Assembly (NCBI GenBank): GCA_045598975.1
Contig: JAZRVE010000003.1
Coordinates: 1 to 45,158 of the forward strand
Source of the DNA: UMGS882 sp045598975
GTDB taxonomy: Bacteria; Bacillota; Clostridia; Oscillospirales; CAG-382
Length of the DNA: 45,158 nt
Direction of reading: 5' to 3'
Each line of letters begins with the position of its first letter. Position 1 is the first letter of the stretch. The position numbers and the translations under genes were made by a program. Below the pieces are notes generated by a model. It saw only the letters and a list, made by a program, of their open reading frames with translations. It did no database searches and was not told the DNA's origin. Of the stretch, positions 7,576-16,499 are shown piece after piece.

Positions 7576-8985
7576 ATGATTTTTGCAAGTCCCGTCTTTC
7601 TGTTCCTATTTTTACCGCTGAATCTGATCTTATACTTCATTTTTCCTTCTCTGCGCGTCAAACGGGCGATCCTGCTCATCTTTTCTCTCGTGTTTTACGC
7701 GTGGGGCAGACCGGCGTGGATGCTTCTGCTCGTGGCAACGGCGTTTTCGGATTTCACCCTTGCCAGGATCATCGACCGCCACCGCGGCACCGGACGGGCA
7801 AAGGTCGCCTTTGCCGCCTCACTCATCATTGACATCGGCATCTTTGTCGCCTTCAAATACAGCGGCTTTCTCGCCGAAAACGTCAACGCCCTCTTTGGCT
7901 CCTTCCTGCCCGTTCCCGAATGGGAATTACCCATCGGCATCTCGTTCTACACCTTCCAGACGCTCACCTACGTCATCGACGTCTACCGCGGCAACGTGAA
8001 GGCACAGACTTCATTTGTCAAATATTTACTGTATCTTTCCATGTATTTTCAGCTTATCGCCGGCCCTATCGTGCGCTACGCCGACGTCGCGTCGGACATC
8101 GAAAAGCCCGCCGTCTCCTTTACGAACGTGCGTGAGGGCATCGAACGCTTTCTTATCGGGCTTGCCAAAAAGGTCATTCTCGCCGACACCGCCGCCCTCA
8201 CCGTGCGCCGCTTCATGGACGCCGATCCGGCGTCTCTTTCCACGCTCGCCGCATGGCTCGGCATCGTCATGTACACCGTCGAACTGTATTTCGACTTCTC
8301 CGGGTACAGCGACATGGCGATCGGGTTAGGGCGCATCTTCGGCTTCCGCTTTCCCGAAAATTTCAATTATCCGTATATTTCGCAGTCGGTGTCGGAATTC
8401 TGGCGGCGCTGGCACATCTCTCTCGGCTCCTTTTTCCGCGATTACGTCTACATCCCGCTCGGCGGCAACCGTAAGCGCGTTTACCTCAATCTGTTCGTCG
8501 TGTGGTTTCTCACCGGCTTCTGGCACGGTGCAAGCTGGAATTTCGTCATCTGGGGCTTATACAACGGGCTATTTATCGCCTTGGAGCGCCTATGCAAGCC
8601 TTTCTTTGAAAAACTGCCCGCGTTTATCCGCCACGTCTACCTGCTCATCGTCGTCAACGTCGGCTTTGTCTTCTTCTATTTCACCGACATCGGCGGGGCG
8701 TTCGCCTACCTTGCAAGGATGTTCGGCGGTGCGGACGCGCTTGTAAGCGCCGATTTCACCGTCGCCTTCATGAACGAGCTGTTCTTCATCCTGCTCGCCT
8801 TTCTGTTCTGCACGCCCGTCCTGCCGCTTATCCAAAAGCGTCTCGCCGTGCTTTCCGAGCGCTCCGCCGCCGCTTCGACGGTCGTCACCGTCACGCGCGG
8901 CGTACTGCTTGCGGGGATCCTCTTCGTCTGTACGGCATTTCTCGCCGCAGGCAGTTACAGTCCCTTCTTATATTTCCAATTCTGA
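7576..8985 (+). CDS. MBOAT-family O-acyltransferase (AlgI/PatA-like)
   Basis: 469-residue polytopic membrane protein (about 10 hydrophobic segments). It carries WRRWHISLGSFFRDYVYIPLGG and TGFWHGASWNFVIWG, whose histidine is the catalytic residue of membrane-bound O-acyltransferases. Such enzymes move an acyl (often acetyl) group across the membrane onto cell-wall or secreted polysaccharides. The start is the ATG after GAGG (7565-7568, seven bases); a longer frame lacks a ribosome site. The usual partner, an AlgJ/DHHW-type SGNH protein, is not adjacent, though a secreted SGNH protein is encoded at 12612-16418. Substrate unknown. Confidence 0.88.
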   Translation: MIFASPVFLFLFLPLNLILYFIFPSLRVKRAILLIFSLVFYAWGRPAWMLLLVATAFSDFTLARIIDRHRGTGRAKVAFAASLIIDIGIFVAFKYSGFLAENVNALFGSFLPVPEWELPIGISFYTFQTLTYVIDVYRGNVKAQTSFVKYLLYLSMYFQLIAGPIVRYADVASDIEKPAVSFTNVREGIERFLIGLAKKVILADTAALTVRRFMDADPASLSTLAAWLGIVMYTVELYFDFSGYSDMAIGLGRIFGFRFPENFNYPYISQSVSEFWRRWHISLGSFFRDYVYIPLGGNRKRVYLNLFVVWFLTGFWHGASWNFVIWGLYNGLFIALERLCKPFFEKLPAFIRHVYLLIVVNVGFVFFYFTDIGGAFAYLARMFGGADALVSADFTVAFMNELFFILLAFLFCTPVLPLIQKRLAVLSERSAAASTVVTVTRGVLLAGILFVCTAFLAAGSYSPFLYFQF

Positions 8986-9030
8986 AAATTCCGAAAATTT
9001 CAATTTTGATTCCGAACGGAGAATGACAGT

Positions 9031-9969
9031 ATGGCAAAAAAACTCGGTGGCCTCGGCAGAGGTCTTGACGCACTCTTCCAGGATTATGACAAACAGCCCG
9101 CCGAAAAGGCGGACTCCCCGCTGACGTTTCTGCGGCTTGCCGACATCGAGCCGGACAAGACGCAGCCGCGAAAACACTTTGACGCGGCGGCTCTTGACGC
9201 GCTCACCGATTCCGTCCGTCAGCACGGCGTCCTCCAACCGCTCGTGGTGCGCCCGGCGGCAAGTGTGAACGCTTCCGCCGTCGAAAAACAAAAGCTCGAC
9301 GGCAAATACCGCATCGTATCGGGCGAACGCCGCTGGCGTGCCGCAAAGGCCGCAGGCCTTGCGGAGGTTCCGGTCGTCATCAAGGTGCTCTCCGACAAGG
9401 AGGCCGGCGCCATCATGCTCATCGAGAACTTACAGCGTGAGGACCTCAACCCCGTCGAAACGGCACGCGGCTTCAAGCGCCTCATCGACGAATTTGAGCT
9501 GACGCAGGAGGAGACCGCTTCTCTCGTCGGCGTTTCCCGTCCGGCACTGACCAATTCCTTACGCCTGCTCTCCCTGCCCGAAAAGGTGCTCGCCGCCGTG
9601 GAAAACGGCACGCTTTCGGCAGGACACGCCCGCACGCTGCTCGCCCTGCCGACGGAAAAGGACATCCTCGCCGTCTTTGCCGCCGTACAGAAGGGAAACC
9701 TTTCCGTCCGGGCAACGGAGGCTTACGTCAAAGCCTTTCTCAAACAACGGCAGAAGGACGCCGCGCCGAAAAAAGCACCCTCTCTCAGCGAGCGCGCCTA
9801 TATGGACACCCTCGCCGAGCGCTTTTCCTCCCGCATGGGCAGAAAATCGCGGCTTGTCTGCCGCAATCCCAAGAAGGGCGACGGCAAGCTGGAAATCGAG
9901 TTTTACGGACGCGAGGACCTCGAAGCCCTGCTCAAAACGCTGTGCGGAAACGATTTCTTTGACGACTGA
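9031..9969 (+). CDS. parB: Chromosome-partitioning protein ParB/Spo0J
   Basis: 312 residues. The N-terminal LGRGLDALF segment would recruit ParA; the CTP-binding ParB/Srx domain contains GERRWRAAKAAG and ENLQREDLNPVE; a helix-turn-helix follows (ELTQEETASLVGVSRPAL) and a C-terminal dimerisation region closes the protein. ParB loads at parS sites as a CTP-gated clamp and organises the origin region. ParA (Soj), usually immediately upstream, is missing: the neighbour is the MBOAT gene. No 16-bp parS palindrome was noticed by eye. Confidence 0.94.
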   Translation: MAKKLGGLGRGLDALFQDYDKQPAEKADSPLTFLRLADIEPDKTQPRKHFDAAALDALTDSVRQHGVLQPLVVRPAASVNASAVEKQKLDGKYRIVSGERRWRAAKAAGLAEVPVVIKVLSDKEAGAIMLIENLQREDLNPVETARGFKRLIDEFELTQEETASLVGVSRPALTNSLRLLSLPEKVLAAVENGTLSAGHARTLLALPTEKDILAVFAAVQKGNLSVRATEAYVKAFLKQRQKDAAPKKAPSLSERAYMDTLAERFSSRMGRKSRLVCRNPKKGDGKLEIEFYGREDLEALLKTLCGNDFFDD

Positions 9970-10004
9970 TCCCGCGCCCGACCATACCGAAAGGACGATC
10001 CCTC

Positions 10005-10736
10005 TTGAATCTGACGACATCTACCGTGGAACTGCTCGTGTGGGCACTGTTTGCCGCCGTTGTTGCCGGCACGCTCACCGCATTCTTAAACGAATTTTTT
10101 GCCAAAGCCCTCGTGCGGGCTCTGCTCGACAAAAAGGCGGAAACACCGGAAACGGCGCTGACGCTCGCCGAGATCGGCTTTTCCCGCTTTGCGCTGTGGT
10201 ACACCGAAAACGTCTCGTTCGGCAATGCGCGGCTGTATAAGAGCATTGTGCGCATCCCGCCGACAGACCAAAACGGAAAAGAGCGCGACAAAGAACTGTT
10301 ATTTCAGAAAAAAACGTTCTGCCGCTACTATCTGCCGCCCGAAAATACGGAAAATCGCTCCTTCAAGCGGCACATGACGGAAAGCACGCCGCTGTACAAG
10401 CTTCTCCTTGTGCTGGCGCTGCTGCTCGTCGCCGCTCTGCTTGCCGCCGGCATCATCCGTTACTTCGGCAGTTATACCGCAAAGCTCTTCTCGTCGGAGG
10501 GCACCACGCTTTCCACCACCGAGGAACAAAGCGAGTCGCTTTTAGAAGAGCAGATCCGCTCCGAGCAGGAAAGACTTGCCGAAGAAGCCCGACTCGCCGA
10601 AGAACAGACCGCGGAGCAAGCCGAAGAAGCCCCGTCCGCCGGGCAGGAAGAACCGACCGAAGCCGAACGGCTCACGGAAACGCCTGCCGACACACAAGAA
10701 ACCGAAACGATCGGCGAAAACGCCGACGCCCGATAA
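10005..10736 (+). CDS. Two-pass membrane protein with an acidic Glu/Ala-rich tail
   Basis: 243 residues with a TTG start preceded by AAAGGA. One membrane segment is at about 7-28 and a second at about 131-152. Between them is a soluble region of about 100 residues; after the second is a tail of some 80 residues dominated by Glu, Ala, Thr and Gln, probably disordered or coiled coil. It lies 35 bases after parB and 15 bases before the MORN-protein gene, so the three are likely co-transcribed. I do not recognise the family and assign no function. Confidence 0.6.
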   Translation: MNLTTSTVELLVWALFAAVVAGTLTAFLNEFFAKALVRALLDKKAETPETALTLAEIGFSRFALWYTENVSFGNARLYKSIVRIPPTDQNGKERDKELLFQKKTFCRYYLPPENTENRSFKRHMTESTPLYKLLLVLALLLVAALLAAGIIRYFGSYTAKLFSSEGTTLSTTEEQSESLLEEQIRSEQERLAEEARLAEEQTAEQAEEAPSAGQEEPTEAERLTETPADTQETETIGENADAR

Positions 10737-10751
10737 GAAAGGACAACCGTC

Positions 10752-11690
10752 ATGACCAACAACCGCCCCACTTCTTCCCCCAAACGTTCCGACTCCTCCG
10801 CACGCCGTCCCGCCGCACGCACCCGCAAGAGCCCCCTGGCGTCCATTCTGCTCGTCACACTCGTGCTCATCGCCCTGCTCGGCGTCGTTCTGCTTGCCAT
10901 CGGATACCGCTATATCAAGACCGACGACGTCACCTTCTCCGGCTTTATCAAGAACGGTCAGCCGGTCTCGGGTACCGTTCACTATGAAACGGGACTCTCC
11001 GGCAAGCTCGCCGTCGACGAAAACACCCTTCACGGCACCGTCACCTACAACACCGGCGACGTGTATACCGGCACCTTTAAGGGCATCCTTCGCGACGGCA
11101 AGGGCACCATCACCTATGCCAAAACCGACGACGTCTACGAAGGCGATTTCCTTGACGACAAGCTGACCGGCTCCGCCGTCATCACCTCCTCGCGCGGCGC
11201 CCGCTACGAGGGACAGGTCTTAGACGGCAAAAAGAACGGCTTCGGCAAATACACCTTTCCCGACGGCTCGTATTACTACGGCAATTTCCAGAACGACAAG
11301 CGCAACGGCACCGGTGCGGAATACTACGCCGACGGCTCGTATTACTACGGTGCTTTCGTCGACGACCGCAAAAACGGCAACGTCGAGGTAACGGTACAAC
11401 TCGAAAACGGCATGATCTATACCGGCAAAAACAAGTACGTCTACGCCAACGGTGACGTTTACGTCGGCGATTTTCTCAACGATCTCAAAAGCGGCAAGGG
11501 CACCTACACCTTTGCTTCCGGCGAAAGCTATACCGGCGATTTCGCCGCCGACACCATGAACGGTACCGGCAGCTACACCTTCACGCCCGGTCGCGAGCCC
11601 TACACCGGCACCTTTATCGACGGAAAGATCGCCGACGGATCTGCCGCCGCGGCGGACACCGCTTCCCCGGCACCGACCGAGGGAAACTGA
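10752..11690 (+). CDS. Membrane-anchored MORN-repeat protein
   Basis: 312 residues. A basic, proline-rich N-terminus (1-30) is followed by one membrane segment (about 32-55), placing the rest outside the cytoplasm. Residues about 100-295 hold eight or nine MORN repeats of the form Y-x-G-x-F-x2-D-x-K-x-G-x-G-x-Y, for example YYGNFQNDKRNGTG and YVGDFLNDLKSGKG. Bacterial MORN proteins often scaffold envelope or phospholipid interactions; the role here is unknown. AGAAAGGA precedes the ATG. The methyltransferase gene begins four bases after the stop. Confidence 0.8.
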   Translation: MTNNRPTSSPKRSDSSARRPAARTRKSPLASILLVTLVLIALLGVVLLAIGYRYIKTDDVTFSGFIKNGQPVSGTVHYETGLSGKLAVDENTLHGTVTYNTGDVYTGTFKGILRDGKGTITYAKTDDVYEGDFLDDKLTGSAVITSSRGARYEGQVLDGKKNGFGKYTFPDGSYYYGNFQNDKRNGTGAEYYADGSYYYGAFVDDRKNGNVEVTVQLENGMIYTGKNKYVYANGDVYVGDFLNDLKSGKGTYTFASGESYTGDFAADTMNGTGSYTFTPGREPYTGTFIDGKIADGSAAAADTASPAPTEGN

Positions 11691-11694
11691 CGCC

Positions 11695-12492
11695 ATGACG
11701 AACGACAAAGACACCCCCGTGACCGTTCTCGACGGCATGATCGCCGTCAGAGCCGCCATAGAATCGCACAACCGTCCGATACACGGCGTCTACGTTGACA
11801 GCCGCAAGAAGGCACAGCGTGACCGCAAGACGCTCGCGTTTCTCGCTTTTCTGAAAGATGCCGGTGTTCCCGTCACGCTCTGTCCCCGTGAGGAAATCCT
11901 CGCCGTCGCCGCCCGGTACGGCATCACGCCAGCCGCCTCCTTCGGCGGCGTCATCGCTCTTGTCGGCGAGCGCACCTTCCCTGCGCCTGACCAACTGCTT
12001 TCCCTGCCCTCTCCGGGCGCTTTGCGCTATTACGTCTATCTCGACGGCATCGAGGACCCCTTCAATCTTGCCTACGCCATCCGCTCTTTTTACGCGCTCG
12101 GCGCGTGCGGGCTGTTTCTGCCGGAGCGCGATCTCCTTTCCGCCTCCCCGGTGCTTGCCCGCTCCTCTGCCGGCGCATACGAAAAGTGTCCCATCGCCTT
12201 TGCGCCGCATGACGACGCCGACGCCGTTTCCCTCTTTTGCGAAGCGGGGCTGAAGCTCGTCTGCTCGGCACTTTCCGCACGCTCGGTACCGCTTCACGAA
12301 TTTGCCCCCGCATCGCCCTTCGTGCTGTTTATCGGCGGCGAAAAGCGCGGCATCTCTCCTGTTTTCATGGAGCACGCCGACACCGTCGTGCACGTCCCCT
12401 ACGCCCGGAACGAACGCTACTCCCTGCCGGCGTCCTCCGTCTGCGCCATGTATGCGTCGCACCTGTATCCCTTTGCCGCGGGCATCCGCTGA
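11695..12492 (+). CDS. SpoU/TrmH-family RNA 2'-O-methyltransferase
   Basis: 265 residues. The C-terminal half carries the three SPOUT-knot motifs: DGIEDPFNLAYAIRS, FIGGEKRGIS and the loop RNERYSLPASSV, which bind S-adenosylmethionine. The N-terminal part resembles the substrate-binding extension of RlmB/TrmH enzymes but is divergent (it contains the conserved-looking GGVIAL near residue 83). The target nucleotide cannot be assigned from sequence. It closes the operon that begins at parB and is followed by a strong terminator. Confidence 0.85.
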   Translation: MTNDKDTPVTVLDGMIAVRAAIESHNRPIHGVYVDSRKKAQRDRKTLAFLAFLKDAGVPVTLCPREEILAVAARYGITPAASFGGVIALVGERTFPAPDQLLSLPSPGALRYYVYLDGIEDPFNLAYAIRSFYALGACGLFLPERDLLSASPVLARSSAGAYEKCPIAFAPHDDADAVSLFCEAGLKLVCSALSARSVPLHEFAPASPFVLFIGGEKRGISPVFMEHADTVVHVPYARNERYSLPASSVCAMYASHLYPFAAGIR

Positions 12493-12521
12493 CATTCCAT
12501 AAAACAAACGAAAAACGAAAC

Positions 12522-12555
12522 CCGGATGCCCCTTGACGGCGACATCCGGTTTTTT
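12522..12555 (+). terminator. Intrinsic terminator after the methyltransferase gene
   Basis: CCGGATG (12522-12528) pairs with CATCCGG (12543-12549), followed directly by six T residues (12550-12555). Classic rho-independent terminator for the forward operon. Confidence 0.88.
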
Positions 12556-12561
12556 ATACAA

Positions 12562-12589
12562 AAGAGCAGTCCCTTGCGGGACTGCTCTT
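12562..12589 (-). terminator. Intrinsic terminator of the secreted SGNH protein gene
   Basis: AAGAGCAGTCCC and GGGACTGCTCTT form a perfect 12-bp stem with a TTGC loop. On the minus strand it is followed by TTTTGTAT and lies just past the stop of the gene ending at 12612. It may act in both directions. Confidence 0.82.
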
Positions 12590-12611
12590 GATTTTTGAAA
12601 AAGCCGCGTTA

Positions 12612-15600
12612 TCAGTGGATGGGTCTGGGTCTTCTGCTATCCGGCTCTTCGGCGAACGAGATCGCACTGCGAATGGGTTTGAGCGCATTCTTCGCCGTAC
12701 TGAGAACGATCATCTTGACAGCCGTTGCCGTGCCGTCCACGGTGAGCTTTTCGGTGAACGGAAGGATAACGCCGTCCGTGACCGGAACAAGCTTGATGCC
12801 GATGATGCGGTTGCCTTCGTAGCAGACGAGAGCCGCGGTATTGGCACCGCTCACTTTGGCAACGTCAGCCGTATAAGCGATCTTGACGGTGTTGCCCTCC
12901 TGAATGAACTCGTTGGAGCCGACCGTAAAGCTGTTGATGAGGCTTCCGGTTGCGTTGTAACATTCGACATCTGCGAAACCGTCTTCGGTTTTGAGGATGT
13001 AGAAGACGTCTTCCGCCGCAGCATCGATGCCGCATCCGTTAAAGCGGAAGTACGAGGTCGAAGCGAGGGTAGCGGCATCCGGACGGAATGCCACATAGTC
13101 GGCGTGCTCGGAAATTTCAAGCGTGCCGTCTGTCGGAACGGTGACGTAACCTTTCGCCATGTCGATGTTACCGGTGAGAGCAAGTCCGCGGAACGCCGTC
13201 TTGCCCTGCGGGATGATCGTTACGTCATTCGGTACGAGGTAAATAGCGTCATCCGTGCTGACGACACGGTCGGAGCCGCCCTTGAGTGCCACGCGGCAGA
13301 CCGCGTTGGCGAAGCGGATATAATCGACGTACACGTCGCCGAGTCTGTCGGACAGATCCCAACGCATACCTTTGAGCGTACCGCCCCAGTAGCTGCTGGG
13401 TGCTTCCGAGAGCTTCTGCTTGCGGAAGTCAAGCTCGACTACCTGCCACTGATCGACAGGGATGAACTGATATGCCTGCGACTTATCTTCCGTCGTGGTC
13501 TCGCTGAGAGAGGTCTGATAGAAAACCTGCACCTGCGCTCTGGTATCGGTCGCGCAGGAATACATCATGCGGATTTTGAGCACGCCGCCGGTGGAAGCGG
13601 TGGTGAAACCGCCCGTCGTCGGGTGGATGATCGGGTCGCTGTGGCTGGTGGAATAATGTAAGATACCGTCTACGGCTTCGATGGAAGAGATGTTCTGGGT
13701 GCTCAGACCGTTGAGGTTTTCAAATTCCCAGTGGTCGTTCTTTTCCCAGACGGCGTACAGCTTGGTCGGAGTGGAAACCCAATCCGGAAGCGTGCTGCCG
13801 ACGATGAGGGAACTGTCGGGCGAGAGAGACCAGCCGATACAGGTGTAGTTATCTCTCGTCGGGAAGTCCTGCGAAACGGTTCTGGTATAGCCGTCGTTCG
13901 GAACGTTGGCAAGAGATTTATGCGTAGTGTTGCCGTCGTACTCGATGGTGAGACCTTCCGAGAAGCCGACTTCGTCGATGAGGAATGCGCAGTCGATGTT
14001 GGTCGGGGTGATCTCAAAACCGGTGATAGTGCCTTCGACGTTGGAAATATCGAACGGATACTGCGTGAGATTCGTCGAGGTGACCGGGAGCTGATAGTAG
14101 TAATCGCCCTCGGTGGAAATCACTTTGAGGTACATGATGGTATCCGGACGGATGACCGAGTTGGTGGAAAGCAGAACAAGGTAATCGTACTTGGAGGAAT
14201 CGACGGCGATCTCGGGCGAGCAGACGATGAGGGCGCCTTCCAGCGTACCTTCCGTCATACCGGTCGCGAGTGCCTGCAATTCATGTCCGAGTCCCTTGAA
14301 GTGGTAGCCGTTGATGGAGGTGAAGCCCATGAGGTCGCCCTCACGCTCGAACGTCCATTTGACGGCATCTTCCCAGATCGCGTACACGACAACGTCCTTG
14401 TTCATTTCGACGGTGTTCACAAGTCCGGTACTGCCGTCGTCGGAGAGAGACCAGCCGACGAAGTTATATTTTGCTCTCGTCGGGCAGATGTTGGAAAGCT
14501 TGTAGGTTTCTTTTGCCCAGACGTCGTCTTCCGGCATGAGCTCGACCGCATCCCCGGTGTTGGCATCGTAATGCAGCCAGTACGGCGTTGCCTGACCGGT
14601 GATGGTGATATTGACGCTGTCTTGCAGGGTAGGATCGGCGTTGGAAACGCACAGGACTTCGACAATACCGTCGTTGATAGCGGTAAGAAGACCGTTTTCG
14701 TCAATGGAGGCGATGTGCTCGACGTCGTCACCGACGACCGACCACGTCACACCGGGCGTTGCCTTTTCCGGCGTAAGAACAGCATCAAACTGCATGGTAC
14801 CGTGGTTGACGGTGATCTTGTCGGAAGGTGCCAGAATGGTGAGGCTGGTAGGCTTCTCGGTGTAGATGGTACGGACTTCGTTGGTGGAAGACACGAGATT
14901 GAACTGTTCAAAATAGAGTTTTGCGATATTGTCCATACCGAAGTCACTCGGGTGCTGACCGACGCCCCAGTTGGCAAAGAAAGCGTGTGCCATGTTTCTG
15001 CCGGAATCGGGGTTGCCGCTTGCGGTCAGCCATGCGAGGTCGGCGATCGGAATCCCCATCTGCTCGGCACCGAGCTTGGCGCCGTCGGCGCCGCCGCCCC
15101 AGAACGAGGTCGCCATGATGATCTGAGCATCCGGGCAGGCATCTTGCAGCTTGCCGACGATGTTGCGGACAGCCGCAGACATATGTTCCAGATCGCCCGA
15201 ACCGTTTTCGCCCATCTGGATGGTGATGACGTTCGGCTGATAAGCCTTCGCGGTCGCGGCGAATTTATTGGTGTAGGAATTCCACTGGGAATCAGAGCCG
15301 TTCGCGATGGTGCGCTCAAAGTCGGCGACCGAATCACCCTTTAAGAAGGTGATGTTCTCACTGCCGTACTTTTCGCCGAGGTAGTAGACAAAGCGGTGGA
15401 CATAGTCGTTTTCGAGAGCCGTCGATGCCATGCCGCGCATGTCTTCCGCGTACCAGCCGAGGCTTTCGGCTTTGGCGTGCATCATGATGGAGTTACCGAA
15501 GGACATATAGCGGATCTTGGTCATGCTCTGGCGCGTGCCCTGTCCCGAGATCGGGATGGTCTTGCTTGCCTTGAACACTTCCGTGCCTTCGGTGTAGATG

Positions 15601-16418
15601 GCGGTGACGGTGATGGAGCCGTTTACCTTACCGACAAGTTTGAGCGTGCCGTCGGCGTTGCGCGTGACCTGTGCGTCAACGCTGTCGGTGGTATACTGCA
15701 AGCCCTTGGCATCGCACAGCTCTTCGTTGCCCTTCACGGTGTGAGTGTAAACGGAAAGCGCGATCTCGCCGTCAAGCGTGGTGATGGCATTCGCCGTCGT
15801 CTTGATGATGATGCTGTCGATATAATCGCTGCCGTCATACGGGAGCGAAGAGAGATATCCGGAATAGTCGTCCGTGAAGACGAACTCATCCAGCGCATAA
15901 TCGCCGGCGCCGGAGGTAATGGCGATCATGAAATTGGAGTAGGACGTATTCCAATCGGCGTTGGCTGCAAGGTTGAGAAGACGCCAGTAGGTGCCGTCGT
16001 GATTGTTTCGGATCGTGGTCGTGGTCACGGTCTTAGCCTCGGCATAAGAGGCATTGTTGGCAAAATACATCTTGATGCCGAATTCCGGAGACACCTTCAC
16101 GAGCGCGTACTTATAGACGCTGCCGTTGATCGGCGATGTGGGATTGAAGTACAGTGCACCCTGAGAATCACCGGTCCGGTGGATGTTCAGTTTTCCGCCC
16201 GTGCAGCCCGTGATGGAATGCGAGCCGAAAGTGGTGAATTCGGAATATGTACCGTCGTTAAAACTGTACACGATGGATTTCACGTCGTTCAAAGCTGCCT
16301 TTGAAACGGTCGTGGGAACTTCCTTTGCCGATTCCACGGTATCCAGTGCCGGTGCCGCGAAGGCTACCGTGCTGAAAACCATGAGCAGCGAAAGAAGAAG
16401 CGCGAGTGTTTTTTTCAT
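12612..16418 (-). CDS. Large secreted SGNH-hydrolase protein with Big2 and InlB-type repeats
   Basis: 1268 residues. Signal peptide 1-22 (MKKTLALLLSLL..., cleavage near AFA). An N-terminal beta-rich region precedes an SGNH/GDSL-like esterase domain (about 300-500): block I is FGNSI (about 304-308), the block III region reads IQMGENGSG and the catalytic D/H block is HPSD (about 487). A Big2-like Ig domain follows (about 510-595), then two modules each made of an InlB B-repeat (GWSLS motifs near 630 and 860) followed by a jelly-roll-like domain starting WTFE or WEFE. No LPxTG motif or S-layer domains are visible at the C-terminus. Probably extracellular, acting on polysaccharide esters; substrate unknown. 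An upstream in-frame ATG lacks a ribosome site. Confidence 0.85.
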   Translation of the reverse strand: MKKTLALLLSLLMVFSTVAFAAPALDTVESAKEVPTTVSKAALNDVKSIVYSFNDGTYSEFTTFGSHSITGCTGGKLNIHRTGDSQGALYFNPTSPINGSVYKYALVKVSPEFGIKMYFANNASYAEAKTVTTTTIRNNHDGTYWRLLNLAANADWNTSYSNFMIAITSGAGDYALDEFVFTDDYSGYLSSLPYDGSDYIDSIIIKTTANAITTLDGEIALSVYTHTVKGNEELCDAKGLQYTTDSVDAQVTRNADGTLKLVGKVNGSITVTAIYTEGTEVFKASKTIPISGQGTRQSMTKIRYMSFGNSIMMHAKAESLGWYAEDMRGMASTALENDYVHRFVYYLGEKYGSENITFLKGDSVADFERTIANGSDSQWNSYTNKFAATAKAYQPNVITIQMGENGSGDLEHMSAAVRNIVGKLQDACPDAQIIMATSFWGGGADGAKLGAEQMGIPIADLAWLTASGNPDSGRNMAHAFFANWGVGQHPSDFGMDNIAKLYFEQFNLVSSTNEVRTIYTEKPTSLTILAPSDKITVNHGTMQFDAVLTPEKATPGVTWSVVGDDVEHIASIDENGLLTAINDGIVEVLCVSNADPTLQDSVNITITGQATPYWLHYDANTGDAVELMPEDDVWAKETYKLSNICPTRAKYNFVGWSLSDDGSTGLVNTVEMNKDVVVYAIWEDAVKWTFEREGDLMGFTSINGYHFKGLGHELQALATGMTEGTLEGALIVCSPEIAVDSSKYDYLVLLSTNSVIRPDTIMYLKVISTEGDYYYQLPVTSTNLTQYPFDISNVEGTITGFEITPTNIDCAFLIDEVGFSEGLTIEYDGNTTHKSLANVPNDGYTRTVSQDFPTRDNYTCIGWSLSPDSSLIVGSTLPDWVSTPTKLYAVWEKNDHWEFENLNGLSTQNISSIEAVDGILHYSTSHSDPIIHPTTGGFTTASTGGVLKIRMMYSCATDTRAQVQVFYQTSLSETTTEDKSQAYQFIPVDQWQVVELDFRKQKLSEAPSSYWGGTLKGMRWDLSDRLGDVYVDYIRFANAVCRVALKGGSDRVVSTDDAIYLVPNDVTIIPQGKTAFRGLALTGNIDMAKGYVTVPTDGTLEISEHADYVAFRPDAATLASTSYFRFNGCGIDAAAEDVFYILKTEDGFADVECYNATGSLINSFTVGSNEFIQEGNTVKIAYTADVAKVSGANTAALVCYEGNRIIGIKLVPVTDGVILPFTEKLTVDGTATAVKMIVLSTAKNALKPIRSAISFAEEPDSRRPRPIH

Positions 16419-16470
16419 AGTTCTTTCTCTCTCCTTTTTCCGCACAAAATGCGAATTTTTAGACACTATT

Positions 16471-16499
16471 ATTCTATAACTTTTTTTGTTTTCTGTCAA
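16471..16499 (-). promoter_or_regulatory. Promoter of the secreted SGNH protein gene
   Basis: Minus-strand TTGACA (16499-16494) and TAGAAT (16476-16471), 17 bp apart. The -35 box overlaps the stop codon of tcdA, so the gene has its own promoter inside the preceding gene's end. Confidence 0.75.

Noticed and set aside
9031..9969. A parS site near parB
   Set aside because: Scanning by eye for the TGTTTCACGTGAAACA palindrome found no close match in the window; a computed search could still find degenerate sites.
13731..15344. A 537-codon plus-strand open frame inside the SGNH gene
   Set aside because: Antisense to a signal-peptide-bearing protein with clear repeats; no motif of its own.
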